A stretch of 64,000 nucleotides of DNA from UTCHB3 sp002050155 (GTDB taxonomy: Bacteria > Bacteroidota > Ignavibacteria > Ignavibacteriales > Ignavibacteriaceae). The translations under genes and the position numbers were made by a program. The notes under the pieces are model-generated. The model was not told where the DNA came from and searched no databases. It worked only from the letters and a program-made list of their open reading frames with translations. The stretch spans positions 2,108,001-2,172,000 of the forward strand of contig CP129491.1 of NCBI GenBank assembly GCA_030584105.1, given 5' to 3'. Shown here piece after piece: positions 51,663 to 61,284 of this stretch; position 1 is the stretch's first letter; each line of letters begins with the position of its first letter.

Positions 51663-53567
51663 ATGAAGATCAAACAAAATTTGATTCTCTTACTTTTGTT
51701 CGGGTTTTTCTTCGCACCTGCTTTTGCGCAGGATGCTGAAATCCCCGACTACTCAACCACACCCAGAGATAAAGTTCCCGACCAGTATAAATGGAAAATT
51801 TCTGACATTTATGCGAACGACCAACTCTGGAGCGCCGATAAAGACGAAGTTACCAAACTTCTTGATGAAATTCAGAAAAAAGCACCGGATTGGACAACCT
51901 CCGCCGCTAAAATGCTTGAAATGTATAAGTTAACCGACAAATTAAGCATGAAACTTTTCAGAATATACAGCTATGCACAGCGTCAGTTCGATATGGAAAT
52001 GTCCAACAGTAAATTCAACAAAATGAAGGGCGAAGTGCAGGCAATGTATGTAGATATCTCGATGAAACTCAATTTTATCGATGATGACCTTCTGAAAATG
52101 GACGAGAAAAAACTACTCGGCTATTTTGAGTCGGAAAAAGGGCTTGCACCTTACAAATTTGGAGTTGAAGAGCTTCTTCGCTCGAAACAGCACAAACTCC
52201 CATTAGCGGAGGAGAAATTGATGTCACTTACGGGGCTTTATTCCTCGAACATCTCTGAAGCGGCTACAATTCTGAATGATGTGGAAGTGCCGGCACCTAC
52301 GGTGAAATTCAGCGACGGCAACGAAGTTGAACTTAACTATGCCAACTATTACAAATACCGCGCCTCTAAAAATCCGGCGGACAGGGAACTTGCTTTCAGC
52401 GAATATTTCAACAATCAGAAAAAATTTGAAGGCACTTTTGCCATTTTGTTCGACGGCGGAATGAAGATAGACCTCTTCAACGCACGCGCAAGAAACTTCA
52501 AAAGCTGCCTGCAGGCAAGGCTTTTTGAGGACAACATCGATACCACAGTTTACTATAACATGATCGATCAAATCCACAAAAACCTCCCCTCGCTGCACAA
52601 ATACCTCAAACTGAAGCAAAAAATGCTCGGGTTGCCCGTTCTGAAATACACCGACCTTTGGGCTTCTGCGGTTAAAAGCGTAACTAAACTTTACACCTAC
52701 AACCAGGCAAAAGAAATGGTGCAGGAAGCAACTAAACTCTTAGGGCCCGAATATGCTTCCGGGCTAAAAGAAGCGTTCAACAACGGATGGGTGGATGTAT
52801 ATCCCAACAAAGATAAGCAAAGCGGTGCCTACTCCGATGCACTTTATGATGTGCACCCGTATGTTAAAATGAATTACGACGGTGACTACAGCAATGTTTC
52901 AACCCTGGCTCACGAGCTTGGCCATGCAATGCACTCATGGTTAACTAATAAGTACCAGCCCTATTCGCACTCGAATTACACAACATTTCTGGCGGAGATT
53001 GCATCAACTTTCAACGAAAATATGCTGACTGAATATCTGCTAAACAACGAAACAGACGATAATCTTAAACTTTTCATTATCGATCAGTTTTTGGAAAGAG
53101 CAAGGCAAACCATTTTCAGGCAGGCACTTTTTGCAGAATTCGAGCTTGCTATGCACCAAATGGTCGAGCAGGGTAACACCCTAACCGCCGAGTGGCTGAA
53201 CAACAAATATTTAGAACTTACCCGGGAATATTACGGACACGATAAAGGCGTAACACAGGTTGAGGATTTTATAGAAATTGAATGGAGCAAAATACCCCAT
53301 TTCTTCTATAATTTCTATGTTTTTCAATACAGCACGGGCTTTATTTCAGCGATGGCGCTTTCGGAAAATGTCATCACCGGAAAGCCGAACGCAGTTGATA
53401 AATATCTGGGCATGCTAAAGGCCGGGAACAGTGATTATTCGATTAAATTGCTTCAAAATGCGGGCGTGGATATGATGACAGCCGAACCCTACGATGCAGC
53501 CTTCAAGCGATTTGACGATTTAGTTGCTGAAATGGAAAAAATCTACGAAAGAGTAAGCAAAAAATAG
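51663..53567 (+). CDS. pepF: Oligoendopeptidase F-type M3 zinc metallopeptidase, exported
   Basis: A signal peptide (about 1-22, ending AFAQD) precedes a 610-residue M3B peptidase. The zinc motif HELGHAMHSW lies near residue 418 with the downstream Glu ligand in FLAEIASTFNE. The N-terminal helical domain and the KYTDLWASAV strand region match PepF. It cleaves short oligopeptides; export to the periplasm is inferred from the signal peptide, while classic PepF is cytosolic. Preceded by an ACGGAG ribosome site 8 bp before the ATG. Follows a repeat array and is itself followed by another with 66-bp units. Confidence 0.92.
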   Translation: MKIKQNLILLLLFGFFFAPAFAQDAEIPDYSTTPRDKVPDQYKWKISDIYANDQLWSADKDEVTKLLDEIQKKAPDWTTSAAKMLEMYKLTDKLSMKLFRIYSYAQRQFDMEMSNSKFNKMKGEVQAMYVDISMKLNFIDDDLLKMDEKKLLGYFESEKGLAPYKFGVEELLRSKQHKLPLAEEKLMSLTGLYSSNISEAATILNDVEVPAPTVKFSDGNEVELNYANYYKYRASKNPADRELAFSEYFNNQKKFEGTFAILFDGGMKIDLFNARARNFKSCLQARLFEDNIDTTVYYNMIDQIHKNLPSLHKYLKLKQKMLGLPVLKYTDLWASAVKSVTKLYTYNQAKEMVQEATKLLGPEYASGLKEAFNNGWVDVYPNKDKQSGAYSDALYDVHPYVKMNYDGDYSNVSTLAHELGHAMHSWLTNKYQPYSHSNYTTFLAEIASTFNENMLTEYLLNNETDDNLKLFIIDQFLERARQTIFRQALFAEFELAMHQMVEQGNTLTAEWLNNKYLELTREYYGHDKGVTQVEDFIEIEWSKIPHFFYNFYVFQYSTGFISAMALSENVITGKPNAVDKYLGMLKAGNSDYSIKLLQNAGVDMMTAEPYDAAFKRFDDLVAEMEKIYERVSKK

Positions 53568-53620
53568 GATTATTAGTTTTGGCAGGGTTATCAGTTTTAG
53601 GCAATTGGTTAGTTGAGCAT

Positions 53621-53790
53621 TTTACTTCATAATTTGCAGTGAAGTGTCGGAAATTGTTGCTTTTAACTGTTCAATTAGCCGAATAGTTTACTTCATAATT
53701 TATAGTGAAGTGGCGGCAATTGTTGCTTTTAACTGTTCAATTAGCCGAATAGTTTACTTCATAATTTATAGTGAAGTGGCGGCAACCGTA
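53621..53790. repeat. 66-bp tandem repeat, 3 copies, downstream of pepF
   Basis: TTTACTTCATAATTT occurs at 53621, 53687 and 53753, exactly 66 bp apart. The second and third copies are almost identical, and the first is more diverged. It fills most of the pepF-to-terminator spacer. Confidence 0.95.
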
Positions 53791-53852
53791 ACCTGTGACT
53801 GATGAATTTGTCGAATTTGCTGAAAACACGCATATTCGTAAGCGTATAAAAC

Positions 53853-53899
53853 AAAAAGAGGCTGTCTGATATTTTGTATCGGATCAGCCTCTTTTTTTC
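53853..53899. terminator. Intrinsic terminator, repeated-family hairpin, between pepF and aspS
   Basis: AAAAAGAGGCTG pairs with CAGCCTCTTTTT, with GATA/TATC extending towards the loop. It is able to serve both convergent genes. Thirty consecutive bases are identical to the hairpin at 61285. Confidence 0.88.
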
Positions 53900-53981
53900 T
53901 AACTCTTAACCTTTAGGTATAATTGTAAAGGTTTCCCAAAGGTTTATCACCAACTTTTTCTCATCATCTCAGTTAAGTTTA

Positions 53982-55751
53982 TTAACTTCTAACTCTCAGG
54001 TGCAGCTCTTTCAGTTGATCCTCCGAAACCACAGAGGGGCTGTCATCCATTAGTGAAATAGCATTTGCAGTTTTCGGGAATGCAATAACCTCGCGGATCG
54101 ACTTTTCGCCGCAGAAAATCATGCAGAGCCTGTCGAACCCAAACGCAATGCCTCCGTGTGGCGGTGCGCCATACTGAAAAGCACCCATCAGAAAGCCAAA
54201 TTTCTCTTTTGCGTCTTCATCAGTAAAGCCGAGTGTTTTGAACATCTTTGCCTGAAGGTCAGAATTATGAATCCTGATGCTCCCGCCCGCAATTTCGTTT
54301 CCGTTCAAAACAAGGTCGTAAGCCTGCGCTCTTACGCGTGAGGGGTCGGTATCCATAAGTTCCACATCCTCAGGGTTTGGCGAAGTAAACGGGTGGTGCA
54401 TTGCGTAGTAACGCCCCGTTTCCTCATCCCATTCGAACAGTGGGAAATCCTTAACCCACAATAACTTAGGCTCTGTTTCTTCGGTAACTAAATTTAACCT
54501 TCGCGACATTTCCAACCGCAGGTTGCCCATTAACCCGAGTGTTTTATACTTTTTACCGCTTAAGATCAGAATCAAATCACCCGGTTTTGCGCCCAACTCT
54601 TTGACCAAACTTTCCTTTTCAGCGTCGGTAAAAAATTTCATCGTGGGCGATTCCAGCCCTTCTTCCTTAACCCTGATCCAAATCAAGCCGCCGGCGCCCT
54701 GTTTTTTCATAAAATCGGTAAGCACATCCAACTGATTGCGCGTGTAGTCACCACAAGCGGGAGCAACCAGCCCCGTAATAACACCGCCGGAATCAATCGT
54801 ATCTTTGAAAACCCGAAAATCGGTACCGGCAAAAACGCCGTTCAGAGTTTTCATCCCGAGATCAAACCGCAGGTCAGGCTTATCGGAGCCGTATTTTTCC
54901 ATCGCTTCTTCGTAGGAAAGGCGCAGAATTGGCGTTTGAAGCTCTTTCCCCCACACTTCTTTGAAAAGAATTTTCATCAGGTTTTCGAAAGTTGAAAAGA
55001 CAAAATCCTGATTGATAAACGACATTTCCACATCAATTTGCGTGAACTCAAGCTGCCGGTCGGCGCGCAGGTCTTCATCGCGGAAGCATTTCACGATTTG
55101 AAAATAGCGGTCGTACCCCGCAACCATCAGTATTTGTTTGTATTGCTGCGGAGATTGTGGAAGCGCATAAAATTTACCTTTGTGCAGGCGGCTCGGCACG
55201 AGGAAATCGCGAGCACCTTCCGGGGTTGATTTCATCAAAACGGGCGTTTCTATCTCTACAAAGCCGTTTTCGTCAAAAAATTTGCGCGTAACCTGATACA
55301 TTTTGTGGCGCAGAAGCAGGTTTCGCTGCATCGCCGGGCGGCGGAGGTCCAAAAACCGGTATTTAAGCCTGAGTTCCTCGTCAACATCGATATCATCTTC
55401 GATTAAAAACGGCGGAGTTTTCGCCCGGTTCAGAATGGTAAGTTTTTCAACCATCACATCCACATAGCCGGTCGGAAGTGCGGGGTTTTCAGTCCCTTCA
55501 GGGCGTTTGCGCACCGTTCCTTCCACAGAAATTACAAATTCGGAACGGAGGTCTTTCCCAAGATTATGCGCCTCGGCGTTGTAGGTGTGGTCGAAAACCA
55601 CTTGTGTAATGCCGAATCTGTCGCGCAGATCGATAAAAATCACCCCTCCAAGGTCTCTTCTAACCGCCACCCATCCGTTCAGCACAACTTTATTGGTGAT
55701 ATTTTCTTCCCGCAGTTCCCCGCAATTGTGTGTTCTAAGCCTAAATTCCAT
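53982..55751 (-). CDS. aspS: Aspartyl-tRNA synthetase
   Basis: A class II synthetase that charges tRNA-Asp, possibly also tRNA-Asn since no asnS or gatCAB is visible here. An OB-fold anticodon domain (about 1-110, GWVAVRRDLGGVIFIDLRDR) is followed by class II motif 1 (FLDLRRPAMQRNLLLRHK), motif 2 (FRDEDLRADRQLEFTQID) and motif 3 (GIAFGFDRLCMI). A bacterial GAD insertion domain sits at about 280-420. 589 residues is normal for the bacterial type. It lies at the end of a minus-strand run with dapF. Confidence 0.97.
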   Translation of the reverse strand: MEFRLRTHNCGELREENITNKVVLNGWVAVRRDLGGVIFIDLRDRFGITQVVFDHTYNAEAHNLGKDLRSEFVISVEGTVRKRPEGTENPALPTGYVDVMVEKLTILNRAKTPPFLIEDDIDVDEELRLKYRFLDLRRPAMQRNLLLRHKMYQVTRKFFDENGFVEIETPVLMKSTPEGARDFLVPSRLHKGKFYALPQSPQQYKQILMVAGYDRYFQIVKCFRDEDLRADRQLEFTQIDVEMSFINQDFVFSTFENLMKILFKEVWGKELQTPILRLSYEEAMEKYGSDKPDLRFDLGMKTLNGVFAGTDFRVFKDTIDSGGVITGLVAPACGDYTRNQLDVLTDFMKKQGAGGLIWIRVKEEGLESPTMKFFTDAEKESLVKELGAKPGDLILILSGKKYKTLGLMGNLRLEMSRRLNLVTEETEPKLLWVKDFPLFEWDEETGRYYAMHHPFTSPNPEDVELMDTDPSRVRAQAYDLVLNGNEIAGGSIRIHNSDLQAKMFKTLGFTDEDAKEKFGFLMGAFQYGAPPHGGIAFGFDRLCMIFCGEKSIREVIAFPKTANAISLMDDSPSVVSEDQLKELHLRVRS

Positions 55752-55797
55752 TCGTTTCGATATTTTCTGATTAATTTAAAAAAAGCAGACCACAAAT

Positions 55798-56388
55798 TTA
55801 GTGTTTCAGTTGTTCTTCTGCTAATTTTGCTGCTTCGGTGCCGGAATATTCTTTAACTACCTTCTCCCAGAGGGATTTTGCCCCTGCGTGGTCACCGGTC
55901 GCTTCTTTCAGAACACCTGAGTAGAAGATAGTTTCGGCGTTGTTTGGGTCAAGTTTAAGCGCCTGATCCAAATAGTTGGTTGCTTCCTTAAAATCTTGCT
56001 TTTGATAATAAAGGCTGCTTATTCTCTGCAACACATCAACATTTTTCGGATTAATTTTTAAGTAGTTTTTATAGCCTTCAATCGCTTTATCTGTTTGATG
56101 TGCCATCGCCATAAACTCTGCATATTCCAACTGAGCGGAGGTATCATTCGGGTTTTCCTTAGCCGTTTTCTCCAAATTTTCCATTTTTTCGCGAATATCG
56201 GGGCGGACATTCGACGCACTTTCGCCACTCGACCCCATGCCGCTGTGTGTTTCATCATTGGGTGCCTGTGCTCCATCGGCAAGTTCGGGGGCTTGTGTTT
56301 TACTGCCCGATATATTAGCAATAATAATAACTGCGGCAACGGCGACAACAAGAACCAGCAAATAGATGTAAACCTTATTAATTTTCAT
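55798..56388 (-). CDS. Membrane-anchored TPR protein
   Basis: 196 residues: one N-terminal membrane helix (about 7-27, IYLLVLVVAVAAVIIIANI), a polar linker (about 28-65), then about three TPR units (NDTSAQLEYAEFMAMAHQTDKAIEGYKNYL-like, NVDVLQRISSLYYQKQDFKEAT, NAETIFYSGVLKEATGD). It is probably a periplasmic protein-interaction scaffold of the NrfG/CcmI-like or YbgF-like class; no specific role can be read. It is located between the small gene at 56417 and aspS (46 bp). Confidence 0.7.
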   Translation of the reverse strand: MKINKVYIYLLVLVVAVAAVIIIANISGSKTQAPELADGAQAPNDETHSGMGSSGESASNVRPDIREKMENLEKTAKENPNDTSAQLEYAEFMAMAHQTDKAIEGYKNYLKINPKNVDVLQRISSLYYQKQDFKEATNYLDQALKLDPNNAETIFYSGVLKEATGDHAGAKSLWEKVVKEYSGTEAAKLAEEQLKH

Positions 56389-56416
56389 TTTTTCTCCTTT
56401 ACCGTTTACCCGGGCA

Positions 56417-56719
56417 CTACAATTCGATTTGGTGAAGTGTTTTCGATTTCGTGGTTTTCGGTATTTTTAACGATTCAAGTTTTCTGTTCAGCACCGAAAG
56501 TCTTTCGTCACCTACATCATCAAAATTCTCAAAAGCTTCTTCAGATTCAAACTCAAATACCTCCCGGAAGCGGTTATTGCCGCCTTTTTCTTCAAACAAC
56601 GAGTAGGAAAGCAGCCCTTCGGTTCCGATCAAATTCTTATATTCCTTAATTGACTCGATGAAGTCTTCTCTTTTTTCAGGGTCAATCTGATACGATACAT
56701 AAAAAATAGTTTTAGACAT
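56417..56719 (-). CDS. Small hypothetical protein, possible dimeric alpha/beta-barrel (ABM-like)
   Basis: 100 residues. The opening IFYVSYQIDPEKREDFIESIKEYKNLIG-style pattern (strand, then helix with Lys/Glu), then SYSLFEE and FREVFEFESEEAFENFDD, looks like the ferredoxin-like fold of antibiotic-biosynthesis-monooxygenase-type proteins. This is fold-level guessing only. It lies 12 bp after dapF in the same orientation, so it is cotranscribed with dapF. Confidence 0.6.
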   Translation of the reverse strand: MSKTIFYVSYQIDPEKREDFIESIKEYKNLIGTEGLLSYSLFEEKGGNNRFREVFEFESEEAFENFDDVGDERLSVLNRKLESLKIPKTTKSKTLHQIEL

Positions 56720-56731
56720 TAATGCTCCGTT

Positions 56732-57604
56732 TTAATCAAGCCCAACAGTACCGTGAAATGCAATTTCCGCAGGGCCTGTTAAACCAATGTTTTCTAATTT
56801 ATTGTTTATTATTTCCAAATCTACCGTCAGGTAGTCGCCGCTGCGCGTTAGCAGTTTCAGCTTAGTGCCGGTTTTCCCGAGCGCAAAAAGCACCACCGCA
56901 GTTGCAGCTGCACCGGTTCCGCAAGCGAGTGTTTCACCCTCAACACCCCTTTCAAAAGTGCGAATTTCAACTTCATTCTCAGAGATCACTTTAACGAAAT
57001 TAACATTCACCCCGTCGGGGGCAAAATCGATGTGGTGCCTTATTTCACTTCCGAGCCGGTGTACGGGGAAGTGTTCAATCTCCTGATAGCCAACCGGTGA
57101 TTTTTGAGGGTCAACAGGCACATCGCCTATCTCTATTACAACATGCGGAGAGCCGTTATCGCAATAATTCGCCTTAAGTAACGCCCCGCCGGCTTTGATG
57201 CGGAAATTTTTCTTCAGTTTTGCCGGGCGGGGTATGTTAAACCGGGGGTTTCCGTCACTTTCGATCGAGCCGGTGTAAAGTTTATCTCCAAACTTAAACT
57301 CAAGCGCACCTTTAGAGAAAACACCCTTTAGTTGCGCATAGTTTATTATACAGCGGGCACCGTTTCCGCAAAGCGAGCCGGGGCTTCCGTCTGAGTTAAA
57401 AAACTTCACACCAAACGCACCCTGCTCCGAGGGGACGAGAATCAAAATTCCATCGGCACCAATTCCTTTTCGGCGGTCGCAAAGCCTTATAATTTCATTC
57501 TTATTTATAATTTCCGTGCCGTTTTCTCTTGCCTCTTCCCGGTTATCAATAAGTACAAAATCGTTACCGGCACCGTGCATTTTAACAAAATTTAAATTTC
57601 TCAT
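56732..57604 (-). CDS. dapF: Diaminopimelate epimerase
   Basis: Interconverts LL- and meso-diaminopimelate for lysine and peptidoglycan synthesis. Both catalytic Cys regions are present: LCGNGARCI (first Cys) and ETLACGTGAAATA (second Cys). Substrate-binding MHGAGNDFVLIDNRE at the N-terminus, DGSPGSLCGN and FERGVEGETLAC also match. 290 residues is normal. It is first in the minus-strand run dapF, small protein, TPR protein, aspS; the promoter should lie in the 57605-57803 divergent spacer. Confidence 0.95.
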   Translation of the reverse strand: MRNLNFVKMHGAGNDFVLIDNREEARENGTEIINKNEIIRLCDRRKGIGADGILILVPSEQGAFGVKFFNSDGSPGSLCGNGARCIINYAQLKGVFSKGALEFKFGDKLYTGSIESDGNPRFNIPRPAKLKKNFRIKAGGALLKANYCDNGSPHVVIEIGDVPVDPQKSPVGYQEIEHFPVHRLGSEIRHHIDFAPDGVNVNFVKVISENEVEIRTFERGVEGETLACGTGAAATAVVLFALGKTGTKLKLLTRSGDYLTVDLEIINNKLENIGLTGPAEIAFHGTVGLD

Positions 57605-57803
57605 ACTTAAAATTAAAATTCTGCCCCCTGATAGACAATAAAATTAATCAAATCACATTATTTTTATTTAATTAATTGTATATTTAGGGATGGAAATTTG
57701 CCCAAGTTTGGATTTTTTAGTCTCAGAGTTTTCTATTTCCCCAAATGGGTAATTATAATTTTTTTGTTTTCAATCATTCTAATAATAATAAAAGGACTCA
57801 GCA

Positions 57804-59465
57804 ATGAGAAAAGTTGCCATATTAGCAGTTGTTCTGGTGTTTTCTTTCGCCGAAACTTCTGTCTTCTCGCAAAACTTCAGCACAAAAACTCACTTTGGCG
57901 TTGAAGGTAACTTAATTGTGCCGGGTAATGAATTTGATGCTTCTTACAAAGGAGGTTTCAGAGGCTTTTTCAGATATGGGTTTAGCGATTATTTCAGAGT
58001 TGAACTTGGTGCCGGTTATGTTAATTATGCCGGAACCGATTTCCGAAACTCTGAATACGCTACCGATGTTGTGCCGGTAGATCTAAGAGCACTCTGGTTC
58101 CCATTCGGGTTTGAAAGAGTCTCGCCATATCTTTATGCAGGTGCCGGTGCATTAAACTGGAACAATGTTAAGGTTCCAAATGCATTTTCAACTCAATATC
58201 CGCAAAAACCAATTGAACCTACCGGTTGGACCTTACTCGTGCCCGCAGGGCTTGGCATCGATCTTGCCGTTTCGGAAAACTTCTCCGTAGGCATTACAGC
58301 AGGGTTTAACTACACTCTCAGCGACGACCTGAACCATTACCACGAAGGCGATCCTAAAGATGTTTGGTACAATGGTGGCTTACACCTCTTGTTCGGCGGC
58401 ACTAATATTAACAAAGATTCCGACGGTGACGGGCTTTTGGATAAAGATGAAATCGAAATCTACAAAACCGATCCCTACAAAGCTGATACCGATGGTGACG
58501 GCTTAAACGACGGCGACGAAGTCCTTAAGTATAAAACCAATCCGTTAAATGCTGATACTGACGGTGACGGGCTGAAAGACGGCGACGAAGTCCTTAAATA
58601 CGGTACTGATCCGCTGAAAGCTGATACCGATGGTGACGGCTTGAAAGACGGCGACGAAGTCCTTAAATACAAAACCGATCCGCTGAAAACTGATACCGAC
58701 GGGGACAAACTCTCCGATGGTGACGAAGTGTTGAAATATAACTCCGATCCGCTGAAAACTGATACCGACGGTGACGGGCTTAGCGACTACGACGAGGTTA
58801 TGACCTATAAGACAAGCCCATTGAAGAAAGATACCGATGGTGACGGGCTTACTGACTATGAAGAAATTCATCAGTACAAAACCAATCCGTTAAAGGCTGA
58901 TACCGACGGTGACGGGCTTGAAGACGGTAAGGAAGTTACCCAGTTTAAGACCGATCCGCTGAAAGCTGATACTGACGGCGACGGCTTGAATGACTATGAC
59001 GAAGTGATGACTCACAAGACCAATCCTCTGAAAGCTGACACCGACGGCGGTTCCGTGAACGACGGTATCGAAGTTAGCAGAGGAACCGATCCTCTTGATC
59101 CTAATGATGATGTGATTAAGATGAATGTTCCGATGGTTCTCGAAGGTATCGTTTTTGAAACCGGTAGTGCAAAAATTTCACCTGAATCTGAAGCTACTTT
59201 GAATAAAGCCTACAAGACTTTAACAGCTTATCCCGAAATTTCAGTTGAAATCCAGGGTCATACCGATAATACCGGTTCCAGAGCATTCAACATGAAACTT
59301 TCGCAGCAAAGAGCTGAATCAGTTATGAACTGGCTGATCGATAAGGGTATTGATAAAGCAAGAATGACTGCAAAAGGTTTCGGCCCCGATAAACCAATCG
59401 CTCCGAACGATACCGATGCTAACAGACAGAAAAACAGAAGAATTGAGTTCGTAAGAACTAAATAA
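57804..59465 (+). CDS. OmpA-family outer-membrane protein with thrombospondin type 3 calcium-binding repeats
   Basis: Signal peptide (about 1-22, ending VFSQ), an eight-stranded beta-barrel-like N-domain (about 25-200), then about nine 23-residue repeats (about 208-430) of the form DTDGDGLKDGDEVLKYKTDP. These are type 3 thrombospondin repeats whose Asp-rich loops bind Ca2+. A C-terminal OmpA peptidoglycan-binding domain (about 445-553) follows, with GIVFETGSAKI, EIQGHTDNTG, LSQQRAESVMNWL and NRRIEFVR. It anchors the outer membrane to peptidoglycan with a stiff calcium-dependent spacer. An AAAGGA ribosome site precedes the ATG. The DNA repeats are 69 bp, close to the unit size of the other tandem arrays here, but the protein repeat is an old, well-known type. 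Confidence 0.93.
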   Translation: MRKVAILAVVLVFSFAETSVFSQNFSTKTHFGVEGNLIVPGNEFDASYKGGFRGFFRYGFSDYFRVELGAGYVNYAGTDFRNSEYATDVVPVDLRALWFPFGFERVSPYLYAGAGALNWNNVKVPNAFSTQYPQKPIEPTGWTLLVPAGLGIDLAVSENFSVGITAGFNYTLSDDLNHYHEGDPKDVWYNGGLHLLFGGTNINKDSDGDGLLDKDEIEIYKTDPYKADTDGDGLNDGDEVLKYKTNPLNADTDGDGLKDGDEVLKYGTDPLKADTDGDGLKDGDEVLKYKTDPLKTDTDGDKLSDGDEVLKYNSDPLKTDTDGDGLSDYDEVMTYKTSPLKKDTDGDGLTDYEEIHQYKTNPLKADTDGDGLEDGKEVTQFKTDPLKADTDGDGLNDYDEVMTHKTNPLKADTDGGSVNDGIEVSRGTDPLDPNDDVIKMNVPMVLEGIVFETGSAKISPESEATLNKAYKTLTAYPEISVEIQGHTDNTGSRAFNMKLSQQRAESVMNWLIDKGIDKARMTAKGFGPDKPIAPNDTDANRQKNRRIEFVRTK

Positions 59466-59552
59466 TTCCATTTTTTTGCAATAGCATTAAACGCCCGGTG
59501 ATTTAAAATCTAACACGCGTTTTTCGCAGTGACTTAAGATCACCAAAAATTC

Positions 59553-59598
59553 AAAAGAGGCTGCTCTGATACTAAATATCAGGCAGCCTCTTTTTTTT
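59553..59598 (+). terminator. Intrinsic terminator after the first OmpA-type gene
   Basis: AAAAGAGGCTGC (59553-59564) pairs with GCAGCCTCTTTT (59583-59594), followed by T8. Same family as the hairpins at 5635, 53853 and 61285. Confidence 0.9.
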
Positions 59599-59657
59599 AT
59601 AGTTTTTATATAGAACAGGGGATTTAAATAGAATTTAAATTTTGAATATGATTTTTA

Positions 59658-59891
59658 GAATATGAAACGAAGTTTGAATGTGGGGTGAATTTTGGATGTG
59701 AAACGAAGTTTGAATGCAGCGGAAAATTGGAAAGGGGGATGAAGTTTGAAAGTAAAGATAAATTAGAATGTGAAGCGAAGTTTGAAAGCAGTGTTAAATT
59801 GGGATAGGGGGTGAAATTAGAATGTGGGATAAAATTAAAATGTGTAAATAAATTTAAATTTAGAACAAAATTAGAACGCGGAACTAAATTG
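59658..59891. repeat. 18-bp degenerate tandem array, about 13 copies
   Basis: Units such as GAATATGAAACGAAGTTT, GAATGTGAAGCGAAGTTT and GAACGCGGAACTAAATTG follow at exact 18-bp steps. They yield a long but artificial minus-strand frame with six-residue periodicity (SNF at each start). The array occupies most of the 59600-60100 spacer; no real gene is seen there. Confidence 0.88.
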
Positions 59892-60100
59892 GAGTGGTGC
59901 TCTCCGGGTGGTAAGTCCGGAACACCGATGGGTAAAATTGAAGGGTTGTGTTCGTACGAATTAAATGAATACTGCAACTGACACTAAATGTTTCACTGTA
60001 ATTATTTACATTTGTGCATCAGTTTGCAATTTTTAGCACAGAATTACCCTGTTATTCTGTGACTTTCAATATTCTTTAACAATGGATTAGTGGAGCGATT

Positions 60101-61270
60101 ATGAAAAAACTGACTGTATTAATTGCACTTTTATTTACAACCTTAAGTTTTGGACAAAAAACTTACGAGAACGGTTGGGCATTTGGTGTGAACATTACCT
60201 CACCAAGAATGTTCGCCGACACATACAACGAGAACTTTGACTTCGGCGGTGGTCTATCTTTAGTAGCCGATCTTGACGAAATGAACACCCTTCGCTTAAA
60301 GGCTCAATACAACAAATTTACTTCCATTACCGGCCCCACAGGGCTGACAAAAGCACCCTCTACGCAAGCAGTCGGTTTAGGAATTGACTATCTGATGACA
60401 TTAAACCCTTTCAGCAAAACATTGAAGGTCTATGGCGGCGTTGGCTTATCTGTTTTAGGATATAAAGTTGAAAACCCCGTAAACACCGGCGCTTCTGAGA
60501 CAAGAATTGGTGAAGTGGCAATGAATGTTACTCTGGGTGCCAGATATGATTTCACAAACAATATTGCGGCTGTGGTTGAACTCGGTCACCACACAGTTTC
60601 AACCGATAAGTTTGACGGCATCATGGGCCCACTCGGTGGTATATTCGGCGGAACTTTAGACAGCTATGTTTCGCTTAATATCGGCGCTCAATTCTATTTC
60701 TCAAGAGGACCTGAAATCAAAAAAGAAGAGACCCCACACGGTATGGAGATTGACTATAATAAGATTGAGCAGATGATAAAAGATGCACAGACTAAACCGG
60801 CACCCGCTCCCGAAGTTAACTACAAAAAAATTGAAGATATAGTTAAAGAACAGTTAAAGAACCTGCCAAAAAACAATGAATATAAACCGGAAGAGAAAAA
60901 ACCGGATGTGAAGAAAGAGGATCAAATTGACCATGATTTCACTTTCCACAGCGTCTATTTCGATGTCAATTCGGCAGAAATTAAACCTGAATTTAAGCTT
61001 CTTCTCGATAAAAATGCTGAATTTCTGAATAATAACCCTAATGTGAAAATTCAGATAATCGGAAACACTGACTCTTCAGGTGACCCTGAGAAAAACAGGA
61101 AACTCTCAGAACGCAGAGCAACTTCCGCACGGGATTATCTGGCGAAAAAAGGCGTAAGCAAATCAAGGATGACCATTGTTGCTGCGGCTTCATCAAACCC
61201 AATCGGAAGCAACGATACAGCTGAAGGAAAATCTCTTAACAGAAGAGTTGATTTCAAAATAGTAAAATAA
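60101..61270 (+). CDS. OmpA-family outer-membrane protein
   Basis: Signal peptide (about 1-19, ending SFGQ), a beta-barrel N-domain (about 22-205, with GWAFGVNITSPRMFADTYN and GIDYLMTLNPF), a helical/charged linker (about 215-275, two YNKIEQMIKDA / YKKIEDIVKEQ units plus Lys/Pro-rich stretch), and a C-terminal OmpA domain. The OmpA domain carries SVYFDVNSAEIKPEF, IIGNTDSSGDP, LSERRATSARDYL and NRRVDFKIV. It binds peptidoglycan through the OmpA domain. It is the neighbour of another OmpA protein in the same direction, each with its own terminator, so separate transcripts are likely. Confidence 0.9.
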   Translation: MKKLTVLIALLFTTLSFGQKTYENGWAFGVNITSPRMFADTYNENFDFGGGLSLVADLDEMNTLRLKAQYNKFTSITGPTGLTKAPSTQAVGLGIDYLMTLNPFSKTLKVYGGVGLSVLGYKVENPVNTGASETRIGEVAMNVTLGARYDFTNNIAAVVELGHHTVSTDKFDGIMGPLGGIFGGTLDSYVSLNIGAQFYFSRGPEIKKEETPHGMEIDYNKIEQMIKDAQTKPAPAPEVNYKKIEDIVKEQLKNLPKNNEYKPEEKKPDVKKEDQIDHDFTFHSVYFDVNSAEIKPEFKLLLDKNAEFLNNNPNVKIQIIGNTDSSGDPEKNRKLSERRATSARDYLAKKGVSKSRMTIVAAASSNPIGSNDTAEGKSLNRRVDFKIVK

Positions 61271-61284
61271 ACCGATTAAATTAA

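Noticed and set aside
58475..58871. Minus-strand frames opposite the OmpA/thrombospondin repeats
   Set aside because: Antisense shadows produced by the regular 69-bp Asp/Gly-coding repeat.
59624..59977. 117-codon minus-strand gene
   Set aside because: The frame exists only because an 18-bp repeat lacks stops in that phase. It is a six-residue periodic sequence with no ribosome site or domain.
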